Source of the DNA: Apoderus coryli | Taxonomy: Eukaryota; Arthropoda; Insecta; Coleoptera; Attelabidae | Direction of reading: 5' to 3' | Length of the DNA stretch: 64,000 nt | Assembly (NCBI GenBank): GCA_911728435.2 | Contig: OU452198.1 | Location: 15,224,001 to 15,288,000 of the forward strand | In this document: one piece after another, positions 49,001 to 59,970 of the stretch | How positions within the stretch are numbered: position 1 is the first letter of the stretch | Layout: each line of letters starts with the position of its first letter | Made by a program: the position numbers and the translations under genes | The notes under the pieces: model-generated | Databases searched by the model: none | What the model was told of the DNA's origin: nothing | The model's input: the letters and a program-made list of their open reading frames with translations, nothing else

Positions 49001-52000
49001 AGGTGACAAAAGATCTATCCGTGCTGTCTCTTTTGAAGCTGTACGGAACAAATAATAACGATTGTGCAAATAATTGAAAAGGAACATCTTTTAAATAATC
49101 AGTTACTTACCGAACTCGCCTAAAATATTATTACAGGTCTCAGCCTCAATCCTCGATTTCAAGATGTAATTCTCCTCTTTCAATTTACTGTTGGCTTTTC
49201 TCTCCATCGTTAACTGCATTTCCAAATCTTTGTAATTCATAGTAAGTGCCAATGGTGGCTGGTTTTCCTTCTTTGAACTACCGAAAAATACTTCAGTCAA
49301 CGTTTTCTTCTTGTGCGCAAATTCATCAACCTACGGTATTGAAAATTATAAATCCAATCGTGTATTGGTTGCAATTTGCTACGAACTAAGAATTAATTAT
49401 ATCTCTAGTCATGATAGCCCAGCCTAGCAGTTAATGGCAGCTAAGGTCCAAAAGCTTTTTTGCAACTGATCATGATCGGTGTTATTAGTAATGCAAATGG
49501 AGAGTTCTGTTATAATAATGAAGATGCGTCCTAGAAATTTCCCTGAGTCGGCTATTTCATACTCCTTTAGACCAGAGTGGCCAGGGATCCAGACCAGAGG
49601 CAGATATTAACGAGTCTGTTCTGACAATTCCACACTGTTCTTGATGTGGATCTTGATGAGCTTAGGGCTTAGCTATCAGAGAAAATTGTTATTGACCTTC
49701 GCGCACAGTGCTCCCTCCTGCTCGAGCTCCTGAGCACACAGATCAATGGACAAAACTTCCGCCTGGAATACAGTAGCGTGGGAACCCAGACATTGTGAAA
49801 TTTTGGTCAAATAATAAGCAAAAATTATAATTTGCACAAAAATAAATAAATACCTTCGTTTGTAAATAGTCAATCAACTTGATCTGCTGTCGCAGAGTCG
49901 CCTCGGATCTTAGTTCCCGTTCCTTATAGTAATTATTCTTTTCATTCAATACGCGTTCCAGTTCGCCAGCTTTCTGCATCAATTCACTTTTAGATTGTTC
50001 CAAATGTCCAAGATTTCGGTTCAATTTATAATTGGATTCTTTGAGTTTAACAATTTGTGTCAGATAATCGCTAATTTCCTCTTTAAGAACTTTATTCTCG
50101 GCTTTATAATTATCACATTCACGTTCATAAGACTTTTTGGTAAGTTCTAATTCACTAATGCGCTCCTCTGCTGCTGTCAGCTCATCAGAAAGACCTAGAA
50201 TATATATTTAGATAAAAATATTTGATTTATGTGTTTCAACTTAAAAATATCGGTCATTCAATCAGTAGGATAGGTAAGAAAAATCAAAATTTTGAAAAAA
50301 CTCGATTGTATTATTCAACATAGTTGAGACTACTTTTATAGTACGATTTCTCTTTCTCGTCAAAATAGACCTCAGTTTCAGCGATTACTTCATCATTGGA
50401 CATAAATGTCTTTCCAGCAAGCATTCTCTTGAGATCTGAAAACAGGAAAAAGTCGCTGGGGCTAAATATGGAGAATACAGTGGGTGGGTAAGCAATTCGA
50501 AGCTCAATTCATTCAATATTGCCATAGTTTTCATCGATTTGTGACACGGTGCATTGTCTTGGTGAAACAACACTTTTGTCTTTTGCAAATATGGCCGTTT
50601 CTTTGCGATTTCAGCGATCCAAAAGTACACAGTAATAGTCGCTCTTGATGGTGGTTCCTTTTTGGAGGTAGTCGAGAAATATTATTCCGTTCGCCTCTCA
50701 AAATACACTCGCCATCACCTTACCGGCCGACTGTTGCGTCTTTGCTCGCTTTGCATTCGGTTCGTCGATTTATGTCCGCTCAGCTGACTGTCTTGTGGAT
50801 TCTGGTGTGATAGTGAAGCCATGTTTCATCCATTGAAACATATCGACGATAGGATTCCATTTTATTGCGGTTTAACAACGCCAAACACTCCTCTGAAGCA
50901 TCAATTCGTTGTTGTTTAGTTCGACTGTAAGCTCACGCGGCACCCACTCTGCACAGAGCTTTCGCATACCCAAAATGGTAAAAACACTACCATCTGATAT
51001 CTTTACAATGTCAGCTAGCTCATGCACCTTCAATTTGCGATCGTTCATAACGAATTTGTGAATTTTTTTGCTGTTTTCTGGAAAAAAATTCTAGTAGCGC
51101 CATCTATGGCCTTTTTGAATGAACTAATAGTTCATCTCTAAGTAGAATCCCAAATTACAAGTAAAATGTTTCCATACATCATTTAATCAAATACAGGTCG
51201 CAAATTTAAACTCACCCGTCGAATATTCCTTATACTCAATACATTGTTGTTTATACGAATCACATTCCTTCTCCAAACAACTGACGTCCTCTTCTAACCG
51301 TTTAATTTTTGATTCAGCTAATGCTTTTAATGATTTTTCTTCATTGGTGCGCTTATTAGCCTCCCGAATCTCTTTTTTGGCAGCGCACAAATCATTTACC
51401 AGTTTTTCTGTGTTTAAATTCAACTCGGCAATTTTTCGTTCGTTTAAATTGTTTATCCTCTCATACTCTATCACTTGACCTTCAATTAACGTACAGGCTT
51501 CACGCAGTGCCCTCAGATTCTGCAAAAAAAATTAACATTAGCTCAAAAGGCACAATTGGTGAGCAATAAATATAGATTAGAAACGGGCTTGTTTAACAAA
51601 ACAAGACTTAATTTCGAGATGTTGTCTGTCAGCCACTATATTTTCAACAGACGGCCGTTTCGTCGATCCACGACTCATCAGTGGTGATCGGTCAGGAGTT
51701 GATAGCCAAACTCTCTAAATTCTGTGGTCTATACTCCACACGGTACAAAGAAGAAAATAACAGAAACTAGATGTCGCCAAACACATTATTACTATAGAAA
51801 AGTATTTCAACAGCTCAACGTTATTTTACAGGAAAAGGCACGGGAACAAAATAGTCCTCTATACATGGGTTCTATAGACCTTGTCAAAGCGTTCGACTCC
51901 GTTAACCGTGAGGCTCTGTGGACGATATTGTCTGTCAAAGCTACAGGGACATTCACTGCGTTGTCCTACTTTCCCTTCTCAGGGCTACGTCAGGCATCAC

Positions 52001-55000
52001 AACTACTGTGCGGGGTTGTCCTGTGTAGTCGGGTTGGACCTTACCCGTGGCTTATGTTGGTCTGCCTCCGCTACGGCGGCGGATTCACGTGGCTTTCTGG
52101 CGTGTCCACCTTTCCCTAAGGGGTCGCGGGTTGGCTGTTCGATCGGACTGCAGCCTGTCGGTGGCTGGTTTGGTCTGCTTATGCTACGGCGGCGGATACA
52201 CACAGCCTCCTGGCGTGTCCTACCCTGAACCGCTGAATCAAGGCCTGTGAGACCGCAGACCGGTGGTACTTCCCGAGGTGACCCGTTTTGCGTTTCAAGA
52301 ATACCGTAACCTCACCACGTGGGGGATCATACTCGATAATATCCTAACACACGGTCCCGCATATTCCGCTATTCTGACAGCGTTTCAAATTTCCGTAATT
52401 CGTTCTTATTTAAAGAGTTCTTGAATTTAAGTTTAACTGTGATTTAAATATTTATGTGTATTGTAAATAAATTATTAAGTTTTGTAAACTGTGTTTGTTG
52501 ATACCAGGACTAAGCCCCTTAGGCCCTCTTTTAGTCGGATTACATACCCGACCCCTGGAATTACTATCTCCACTTTAGTTACCCGTTGTCCATGGAGCAT
52601 ACTATGTAAAAAAAACTGGCGCCCGAGGAACAAACCGCCGTGGAACCAGTTAAACGCCAGCCAGTAACGAACCTCCCGCAAGCAATCGTTACAGTAGTGG
52701 TATTCAAACCCACTTCTGCTAGCCCGCCACTAATAAGGAACATTATGCTACAGAGCCAGATAGCCAGATTTCATGTTAACGCCAACAATATCAGTTGGCC
52801 CAGAGAGTTTGGTGTATTCGAAAAATGCATTCAAAACAAGCAAAAAATAGTACTAAACAAATCCCCACAAAAATCTGGTGGTGTTAGACTTGGACGCACG
52901 CGAAATATCACCTTGACGCGATATGAGTTCCCAGTAAATATCTCCAATGAGTCATTAGATGTATGACATGTCGCGTCGTCTTGTTGCAACCATATCGCAC
53001 GATTATAGGCTTCACAGCTTTGCAGATGCTGGAAGAAAATAATCTCGTAAACTGGCTGTGTATTGGTCGAAATTTACAGTCACAGATTGCCCTCGCCGAT
53101 TCTGAAACGATGTTATAGTGTGCTGCACTGGGCGCCCAAACGGTTACCTTCCCCGAATGTAGAGGCTTTTGATGTTTTGCAAGTAGGGCTGAGGTTAAGT
53201 AGCGGCAATTCTGTTTATTTACGGGCACATTTAAGTGAAAACAGAATATTGTTGAAACTCCGAAAGCGCTCCAACATTGCTTCGACAAAAACAAAGCATA
53301 AATGGAGATCATTTGGCTTCAGATCCTGCACTAGTTGGGTATCCCGCAGGTTTCTGGGTGAGATTCGAAACATTAGCCTCGAATTTTCTGAGACACGAGC
53401 CACACTGACTGCGACACTCGGACTCAACTCAAGACGAAACAAACGAAGAACAACAGTGTACGAATCGCAAACCCGTGAAACGCTCCATGACGACTACATT
53501 TCCGAGCATCGAGCTACTCATCCCGTTCCAACGCAATAGTTTTTTAAAAACACATGCCCTTCTGGCCCACCCGCTATAATTTACATGGCTCTCGCTAATT
53601 TAGGTCTATAGAAGGAATATAACATAATTTCAATTTTTGACCTGCTAGAAAACAACGATAATTATTATAAAAATGAATGAGAAATTACAACCTACAGACT
53701 ACAAAATAAAATTGAAATAAGTAAAATAATAAAAAAGTTAAAAAAAGTATGTAAACTTGACAAGTGACGACTTACCAAATTACAATTATCCAACTCTCTA
53801 CGAGACTTCTCCAAATCATTGTGAACATTTGCTTTCTCTTTTTGTAAATTTTCAATGACTCTCAATAATTTACATCGATCATCATCAGACTTCTTCCAAC
53901 GGTTGGTAAACGATTCCTTTTCTCCTGATATTTCAGCTATTTGAAGATTGAGGGACTCTATGACTTTATCTTTTGCAGTCACAATCTGTTTTAGCTCAAA
54001 TGTTGATGATCTTTCCTCCTCATATTTCTGCTTCTCAACCCTCAAAACTTCTTCCAAATTTTTGCATCGTTCCAACATTTTCGTCAATTCCATTGACGTG
54101 GTCTCATTCATATTACTCAATTCTAACAAAGCAGATTCATGGATTTTCCTCTTTTCCTCCAATGAAGCATTTAAGTTATCAATGTTCTCTTTCAATTCTT
54201 TAATTTCTGTTTGGGCTTCCTTTAATTCTCTTTCCAATATGCGTTTGTCTATTTTGCAATTACTAAATTCTTTTTCAGTTCGCCATAATTTTGTTCGAAC
54301 TTCTTTAAGCTCTTGATTCTCGGTCAAATTATTTCCATTTTCCTAAAACAAAACCAAGATTTGACATAGTTGTTTATGCGACTGACAAAGCGAATATACA
54401 TGATTGCATTATAAAGGGGTTTCCAATAAGAGGTGTTATTTTGAATAGCCCACTATTTCGGGATATGTCACTTTTGGAACTGTCATTTTTTTGACATTTG
54501 ACAAGTAGAAACTACGCCATTAATAAAAATGGAACGATACACGGCTCAACAACGCATTGAAATTATTAAAATTCACTATAACAATGGTGAAAATTTGGCA
54601 GAGACAGTTCGTAAAACTAGAACATTTTTGGGTCATCGTGAAGCACCTTGTCGGATCGCAATACAGAAATTGGTGGAAAAATTCGAGCTGTTGGGACAAG
54701 TTAGTGATATGATATCTTGATAGTACACAAACATAAACCACTTCGATGAAAGCAGTCAGCGTGTGTTGATTGAATATATATATATATATAATAAAGTGTT
54801 AGCAATATCGGGTTTGCGGTCTGTTAATGCCTAAGTTAATGGAAAATACTCATTCAATCTAAGAACCTCTATATTTCGTCACCAATTTGTGACTTCATCA
54901 GGAGGAACAGCTGTAAAAATTACAATTCTAATGCAAAAATGGCAAATACAATCAAATTAAAAACACTTACATTAAGAGCCAATTAGGCCAATCTATAAAC

Positions 55001-58000
55001 AAAATACATGCCAGCACATACACAGCAGTGAATTCAAAATTCTTAAAATCTACACAATACACAAAAATTCACGACACGTTAAAATGTATCTGCGTTTACA
55101 AACCAATATTGATTTCGCAGGAAATAAAATTATCTTAAAGGATGCAAAAAAGGACGTTTAAATGATATAGAAACTAAACATAAAAAGGGGGGTTTATCTA
55201 TAATAGGTAGGGCATTCAACAATTCTATTTTGTGTATAAAAATTGTAAAAATCATCGATACATACAGGGACGAAACAAAAAACCAAAAACAAAACATTTG
55301 CCAAACTGGAGGCCAGCAACTGATTTAAGAGAACCTAATTTAATAAATTACAATAAATTATACTTAGTTGGCTGATATCTGCCCTGGAGTTCACTGTCGT
55401 GGGTGTTCTGTTGATATGTGACATTTCCAGAAATAAGCGCTTAATTTTGTTCTTCTCAACATCTAGAATAGTTGTATCATCGTAATTAAAATGATGATTT
55501 AAATTTAGCGAATGATTCGCAAGTGCACAAGATTGCTTGCCTATTCTAGTGTCGCTTCTATGTTGGGTTAAGCGTTGTCTTAAATTCTGTGTTGTTTGAC
55601 CTATGTAGCAGCGGTCACAATTCAGACACGGGATCTTGTACACCACACTACTTCTTTCCAACAAAGGAGTGGAATCCTTAACCTTAGTAAATATGCTATG
55701 CAATGTCAAGCTGTTATATTTGGCGATCTTTATGTTCGAAAATGCTTTCAGGTGTTTAATAATATTATCAGTCAGACCCGGTATGTATGGCAATTTCTTG
55801 TATCTAAATTCACTACGATTGATGGGTTCCGTAGGACCATCAAAAAAATTGGAATTAAAAATCAACTGCCTAATTAATTTTCTGGGATACCCATTATTTA
55901 GAAAGATGTGGAAAAGCTTTTTTAAGTTTGAATGTAGAAATTCATCATCAGAAATGGTGATAATTCGATTTCTCATGGCTAAAACTGTATTGTATTTCTG
56001 ATTTCTTGGGTGATTGGAATGAAAATTTATGAATCTGCCAGATGAACTGGGTTTACTATACCAGTCCAACTTGATTGTATTAATGTCCGTTCTTATTAGT
56101 AAAGTATCCAAAAATGGAATGCTACCCTTCGTTTCAGTTTCTATGGTAAACTGAATATGATCATCCACTGAATTGAATGTTTGCAGTGTGAATTCAACTT
56201 TATCAGACGGAATTGAAGTCACAATGTCATCCACATATTTAAATATGAAAGGAACATTAAAGGGCAACTTGTTTAATATTTTTTGAAGCAAGAAATCCAT
56301 CACAATCTGTGCTAATATTGGGCTAATTGGAGATCCCATCGGAGTGCCAAAAATTTGTTTATAAAACTTGTTGTCAAAAGAGAAATAACAGTTGTTGAAA
56401 ATAAATCTTAATAAAATGACAAAATTTTGTTTTGAAAGTTCAGTGCATCTTGAAACCAAATCCCAATGTATTTCTATAGTTTCCAAGATCAAATTTAAAG
56501 GGATATTTGTGAACAGACAAATATAGAGGTTCTTAGATTGAATGAGTATTTTCCATTAACTTAGGCATTAACAGACCGCAAACCCGATATTGCTAACACT
56601 TTATTATTGTAAGTACGGTCGATAATTCATAATATTATATATATATATATATATATAAGTATAATATTCGCCACTATTTTCACAATGTAGCCACAATTAT
56701 TGACCTACATACATGTGGTTTTCCTATAAAAAAGTGTCCCGTTAGTTATGTGATCCAACCTATATAAACCGTCAGACATTCGGGTATATACAATGTTAAT
56801 ATTCAAATAGATCTCTTTATAATTTCTCAATATAAGAAAAAAAGTTTGGAACAGATATTTCCGTATATGGCACATAGATTTTAATATAAAAAATTAAATA
56901 TTCCGCTTTTTAAAAATAGTCCTACTATTAGCCACCTCAACGCTACGATAAACAGACAAAGATAACTACAGGGTATTATAAAACTATCTGAAGGCGATAG
57001 CAGCGCTTCAGGTGGTCAGAGGTATGAATTAAAATCACGTTCTCAGGGTGTAGTAGTAGTAGTAGCGGTCTATTTACATTGAAAATCTTTTGTCTATGAT
57101 ATGGCACCTAAACAGTAAATTAAAAAAGCTTATTTTCTAATATTGGATGTATACGTCGCTACGTGTAAAATGTTGTTAGTGCTTGCTTAAATGGTGTTTA
57201 TTATTTTTTCAAACTTATTTACTTCCTGGCAGACTCTTTGGGCCACTAATAATAGTACAATGTATTCATTTATACACTAGAAATTGAAAAGTAAACCAAT
57301 ATATGATTTAAGCTACGAAATGGCTCGAAATACGTGAAATTTAATGCACACCGCTTTAAAATTAATTTGGCAGAGGATATTTTTGTTCATGCGGTCACTT
57401 TTCAATATTTCATTTGAATCATTTATTTTTATGCTGCAGACTACTAGTAGAGTCTTCGGGAAACTAATTTTTGTGGGAATACAATTGCCAATGAGTTGGG
57501 TTACACTTCTATTGAATTGAAGAGGATGGACGTGATGGATGCAACATTTCAATATGTATTTAACCAGGCCAGGTTGTTTAAATCAATTTATCACACTTTA
57601 CTAAACATTCAGTCGCTAATTTAAACTAGCTGTTGCCCTCGAGGCACGAATAGCTCTCCATATTTAAGTGTAAAAGTAATAATTTTATGACCTTTTTGTC
57701 ATTTATCTAAATTTAATACATTTTTGTTTTGTTTTAGACATCAGCTATTTTTTTTTAAGTATCGGGTTTTGTGCCTTTTTCTTCTCTTTGGAGGTACTAT
57801 TTATACGCAGATATTTTATATTTCAGATCTAGGAAAAGTTCTTGAATGCAAATTAATTGATTTTTTTTAGTTTTATTATAAAATTTATTTTGCCCCCTTT
57901 TCTACTATTTACGAACGCCTATGTAAACAAAATTGTTATGCTGCATGTTGTAGGGTACCCGTTAAGTGGTTTTTGAGTTATCACGGATACAAATTTTTTC

Positions 58001-59970
58001 TGACCCTTTTATAGAATTTTCACGGACGCCTATGGAACATTAATTTTTGTCGTGTATTTTTAACACCAATTGAACTAGTTAAATATAAAATTTTTTACAT
58101 TTTAATTTTTTTTTTATTTTACCCCTTTTTTTTACTATTTACGAACGCCTATGTAAATAAAAATTTTATGCTGCATTTTTTAGGTTATCTTATATGAAAG
58201 CTATATATAATTAGCCAATTTTTCTGGTATATTTGGGAAACATTTTTTTTTCGTTTTTGACCCTTTTTTAAGACTCAAAGAGTTAAGATGGCAAAAGATT
58301 CTCCGATGATTTCCTGAACACATCAGGTGTTCCCCAAGGGAGTATTCTCGGACCATGACTATTCTCAATATAAATCAATGATCAGCTTGACCGTTTTTTG
58401 ACTGGCCTTTTATTCGCTGAATACTTTAAGATTTTTAAACTAATTAAATATCAAAAGGATTGTGACGTATTGTAGGACGATATCAACCTTGTTACTGGAT
58501 GGTTTGTGGACAACATTAAAATAAAAATAAGGAAAATGCTCGGTAGTTACATATAACAGAAACATAAACTATATACAGAGAAGCTATTCGATAAATGATA
58601 TTACTTTGGAATGAAAAACTAGTATTAGGGACTTGGGAATTGTTTTCCGATCAGATCTAAGGTTCAATTATCATTATCAGGCTGTGACGGCAAAGGCTTA
58701 CAAGGCGTTGGGATGTGTTATCAGAAACAGCAGAGATTTCAAAGTTTCTACCATCAAGAGATTATATTTTGAACTTGTAAGACCGCATCTTGAATATGGA
58801 TCGGTTGTGTGAATGCCGACAGCTGTTATGCATTCTATAAAGTGCAAAAACGATTTTTACGACATCTCTATCTGCGTGATAAACAAACCTACCCATTTAG
58901 AATTTCATACAATAATATGTTAAATGAATATGAACTTGATACTTTAAGTGATGAATAAATGAATGTGTTGGTAAATAAATTGAGGTATCATTTTAATCTT
59001 GCTGACATTTTTTTTCTACTTGTAATTTTTATTCGAAATTTGTATTTTCAGATTCTAAATACATTCCGGTTAGTTAATATTATGGAACATTACACGAAGG
59101 ATCAACGTGTTTTTATTATTAAAACATTTTTTGAAAATAGCAAAAGTTTTCAAGTTGTAATTAGGTAATTTAGAACAAAATTCGGTAGAGAAAATGCTCC
59201 AACCATGCCATCAAGCTGAAGAAACTGGATCCATTCATGGTACCAGAAACAGAATTTACGACGTAGTGGTCGTTGAGAAATTTTATTTATTAATCATGAA
59301 TAATATTAAATCGAAGAAAAGTTGATTGCGGTACAAGCCTGATTATTAACTATCTTTTTACAGGGCCAAACTTTCGGAAAAGAACATTAGAATTTCTAAA
59401 AAAAACAATAAATAAAAATCAGGCTGATACCCCAATAAAACTTTTTTCGAATATATTTATATAATAGTGTACAAGACTAAGTAGAAAAATGAACCTTACC
59501 TCAATCGTTTTTAGAAGAGCGGAGCTTTTCTCCTTTTCTTTCATTATCTGACTTTCTAACTGAGAAGTGTTGGACTTGTTACGACTCTGTATATCACTAA
59601 TTTGAGCCTTCAATATTTCAATCTCTTTTTTCTGCTCATCCAAAACCTTCGAATCACTCTGAAACGCAGACCTCACACTATATTTAAAATAACAAAAGAC
59701 TATTACTATTACCTGTAAAACAATATTTTTATTCTCCACATCCTTCAAATTCTTCTGTCCTGCTTCATATTGCCGACGCACATGTTCCAATTCTTTACTG
59801 TATGTTTCTTCTGTTTCTTCCATGCGGATTTCCAAAATGCGGACTTTTTCTCTCAATTGTGTAACTAACATTTCTGCATCATTCACCATTATCTTCAGGT
59901 CACTGTAGTTCTGTTTGCTTGTTCCCAGTTTCTGTTTTAACTCTGATTTTTGTTCGTTTAAGTTAGATAC
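41906..59970 (-). CDS. sti: Citron Rho-interacting kinase, copy 2, exons 7-16 only (5' part outside window)
   Basis: Ten exons match copy 1 exactly in length and splice sites: 59970-59713, 59658-59500, 54342-53776, 51519-51216, 50194-49854, 49330-49111, 49038-48897, 46220-45942, 45631-45339 and 43077-41906. They encode residues 620-1863 of the copy-1 numbering: most of the coiled coil, then C1, PH and CNH. I see no stop or frameshift in them. The kinase exons would lie beyond the right edge, so this may be a full second gene, a partial duplicate lacking the kinase, or the other allele. A naturally kinase-less form (citron-N) exists in vertebrates; nothing here shows one. Confidence 0.9.
43142..43411. 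mobile_element. Palindromic MITE-like element, copy 2
   Basis: Counterpart of 3301-3570. The left arm has one additional substitution (AACTATTGC for AACTTTTGC); the right arm and third arm are kept. Confidence 0.6.
43431..44075 (-). pseudogene. RTE-type retrotransposon remnant, copy 2
   Basis: Counterpart of 3590-4240 with the same internal deletion and (TGA)n tail. A short deletion near 43881 removes part of the KQGC region, and a one-base difference near 43749 changes the frame relative to copy 1. Confidence 0.8.
45339..45631 (-). CDS. sti: Citron kinase copy 2, exon 15: PH domain
   Basis: PH domain identical to copy 1 except ANEKD for AKEKD in the C-terminal helix. Donor and acceptor are kept. 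Confidence 0.9.
45942..46220 (-). CDS. sti: Citron kinase copy 2, exon 14: C1 zinc finger
   Basis: All C1 zinc ligands are kept. Two linker substitutions relative to copy 1 lie C-terminal to the finger (GDNEKTENNNEE). Confidence 0.92.
46629..46999 (+). pseudogene. RTE-type retrotransposon 3' end, copy 2
   Basis: Counterpart of 7640-8010 with the same deletion and shortened finger, and a few substitutions. Confidence 0.77.
47183..47379 (+). pseudogene. Possible Myb/SANT-like fragment, copy 2
   Basis: Same short frame as in copy 1, with the same early frame break. Confidence 0.38.
47605..48550 (+). pseudogene. Penelope-like element remnant, copy 2
   Basis: Counterpart of 8620-9570. The GIY-YIG frame at 48374-48494 has lost one base (GAAGCACTTAC for GAAGCAACTTAC), so it is broken where copy 1 is still open. 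Confidence 0.7.
48897..49038 (-). CDS. sti: Citron kinase copy 2, exon 13: linker and C1 histidine
   Basis: Same protein as copy 1 exon 13. The base difference next to the acceptor lies in the intron. Confidence 0.88.
49111..49330 (-). CDS. sti: Citron kinase copy 2, exon 12: end of coiled coil
   Basis: Same protein as copy 1 exon 12, splice sites intact. Confidence 0.9.
49530..49800 (-). pseudogene. Non-LTR RNase H remnant, copy 2
   Basis: Same blocks as 10530-10800, with the extra 19 bp near 49712. Confidence 0.7.
49854..50194 (-). CDS. sti: Citron kinase copy 2, exon 11: coiled coil
   Basis: Identical coding sequence to copy 1 exon 11. Differences resume just downstream in the intron (two substitutions and a 19 bp indel within 170 bp), marking the edge of the near-identical tract. 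Confidence 0.9.
50290..51150 (-). pseudogene. Mariner transposase remnant, copy 2
   Basis: Copy of 11290-12150; I see no base difference. Confidence 0.88.
51216..51519 (-). CDS. sti: Citron kinase copy 2, exon 10: coiled coil
   Basis: Identical protein to copy 1 exon 10, with the same TTTTTTTGCAG acceptor and GGG|TGAG donor context. Confidence 0.9.
51641..51690 (-). ncRNA. Hammerhead ribozyme-like motif, orphan, copy 2
   Basis: Sequence identical to 12641-12690, with the complete catalytic core. Confidence 0.78.
53776..54342 (-). CDS. sti: Citron kinase copy 2, exon 9: coiled coil
   Basis: 189 codons, with no coding difference from copy 1 that I can see. It lies in the near-identical tract. 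Confidence 0.92.
54410..54780 (+). pseudogene. Transposon remnant with DUF4817-type HTH, copy 2 (left part)
   Basis: Frame 54529-54717 is identical to copy 1. The right part of this remnant continues beyond the Penelope insertion, from about 56650. Confidence 0.7.
54788..54875 (+). repeat. Penelope inverted repeat, left arm
   Basis: Reverse complement of 56519-56607, essentially without mismatch. It contains the sequence downstream of the hammerhead cleavage site to the element end. In PLE terms it is part of the 3' LTR-like region. Confidence 0.9.
54866..54905 (-). ncRNA. Hammerhead ribozyme in the Penelope 3' region
   Basis: Minus strand: stem I CCUC (54905-54902), CUGAUGA (54901-54895), stem II GUCAC-AAAUUG-GUGAC, GAAA (54877-54874), a two-pair stem III, AUA as the NUH cleavage triplet, then GAGG, which closes stem I perfectly. 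Predicted cleavage lies between 54870 and 54869. PLEs of many animals carry such ribozymes in their LTR-like ends. Confidence 0.85.
55335..56522 (-). pseudogene. Penelope-like reverse transcriptase with GIY-YIG endonuclease, 5'-truncated
   Basis: Open for about 390 codons. From the first codons: LFTNIPLNLI, FGTPMGSPISPILAQIVMDF, the catalytic FKYVDDIV, IPFLDTLL, a YSKPSSSGRFINFHSNHP thumb block, then VVYKIPCLNCDRCYIGQTTQ with RQRLTQH, the GIY-YIG nuclease. Full-length PLE proteins are roughly twice as long. The N-terminal part and the first RT motifs are missing, so this copy cannot be autonomous. The remaining frame has no stop, which fits a recent insertion. Confidence 0.9.
56519..56607 (-). 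repeat. Penelope inverted repeat, right arm
   Basis: Inverted copy of the element's 3' end placed at its truncated 5' end. It begins at AATATAGAGG, about 6 nt before the position matching the hammerhead cleavage point. Confidence 0.9.
56651..58300. other. Intron 8 of copy 2, repeats only
   Basis: Counterpart of 15781-17430, including the two CTATTTACGAACGCCTATGT blocks. I noticed no differences. Confidence 0.5.
58301..58951 (+). pseudogene. Non-LTR retrotransposon RT remnant, copy 2
   Basis: Same blocks and stops as 17430-18080. Confidence 0.77.
59500..59658 (-). CDS. sti: Citron kinase copy 2, exon 8: coiled coil
   Basis: 53 codons, open, with three amino-acid changes relative to copy 1 (QSRNKSNTSQ and ALLKTIE). 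Heptad character is kept. Confidence 0.9.
59713..59970 (-). CDS. sti: Citron kinase copy 2, exon 7: coiled coil
   Basis: Same 86-codon exon as 18844-19101 with the same acceptor and donor. It is the most 5' exon of copy 2 inside the window. Confidence 0.9.

Larger units (their letters stand above)
54781..56650 (-). mobile_element. Penelope-like element insertion, private to copy 2
   Basis: Copy 1 has the empty site: a simple (TA)n tract at 15774-15786. The insert carries a PLE reverse transcriptase and GIY-YIG frame on the minus strand, a 3' UTR, a hammerhead motif, and an inverted repeat of about 87 bp (54788-54875 against 56519-56607). It is 5'-truncated: RT text starts at LFTNIP and joins the inverted copy of the element's own 3' end. 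Flanked on both sides by TA repeats, so the target duplication cannot be read. Confidence 0.9.

Noticed and set aside
55596..56001. Plus-strand frames inside the Penelope insertion
   Set aside because: Complement of the GIY-YIG and thumb regions of the minus-strand PLE protein.
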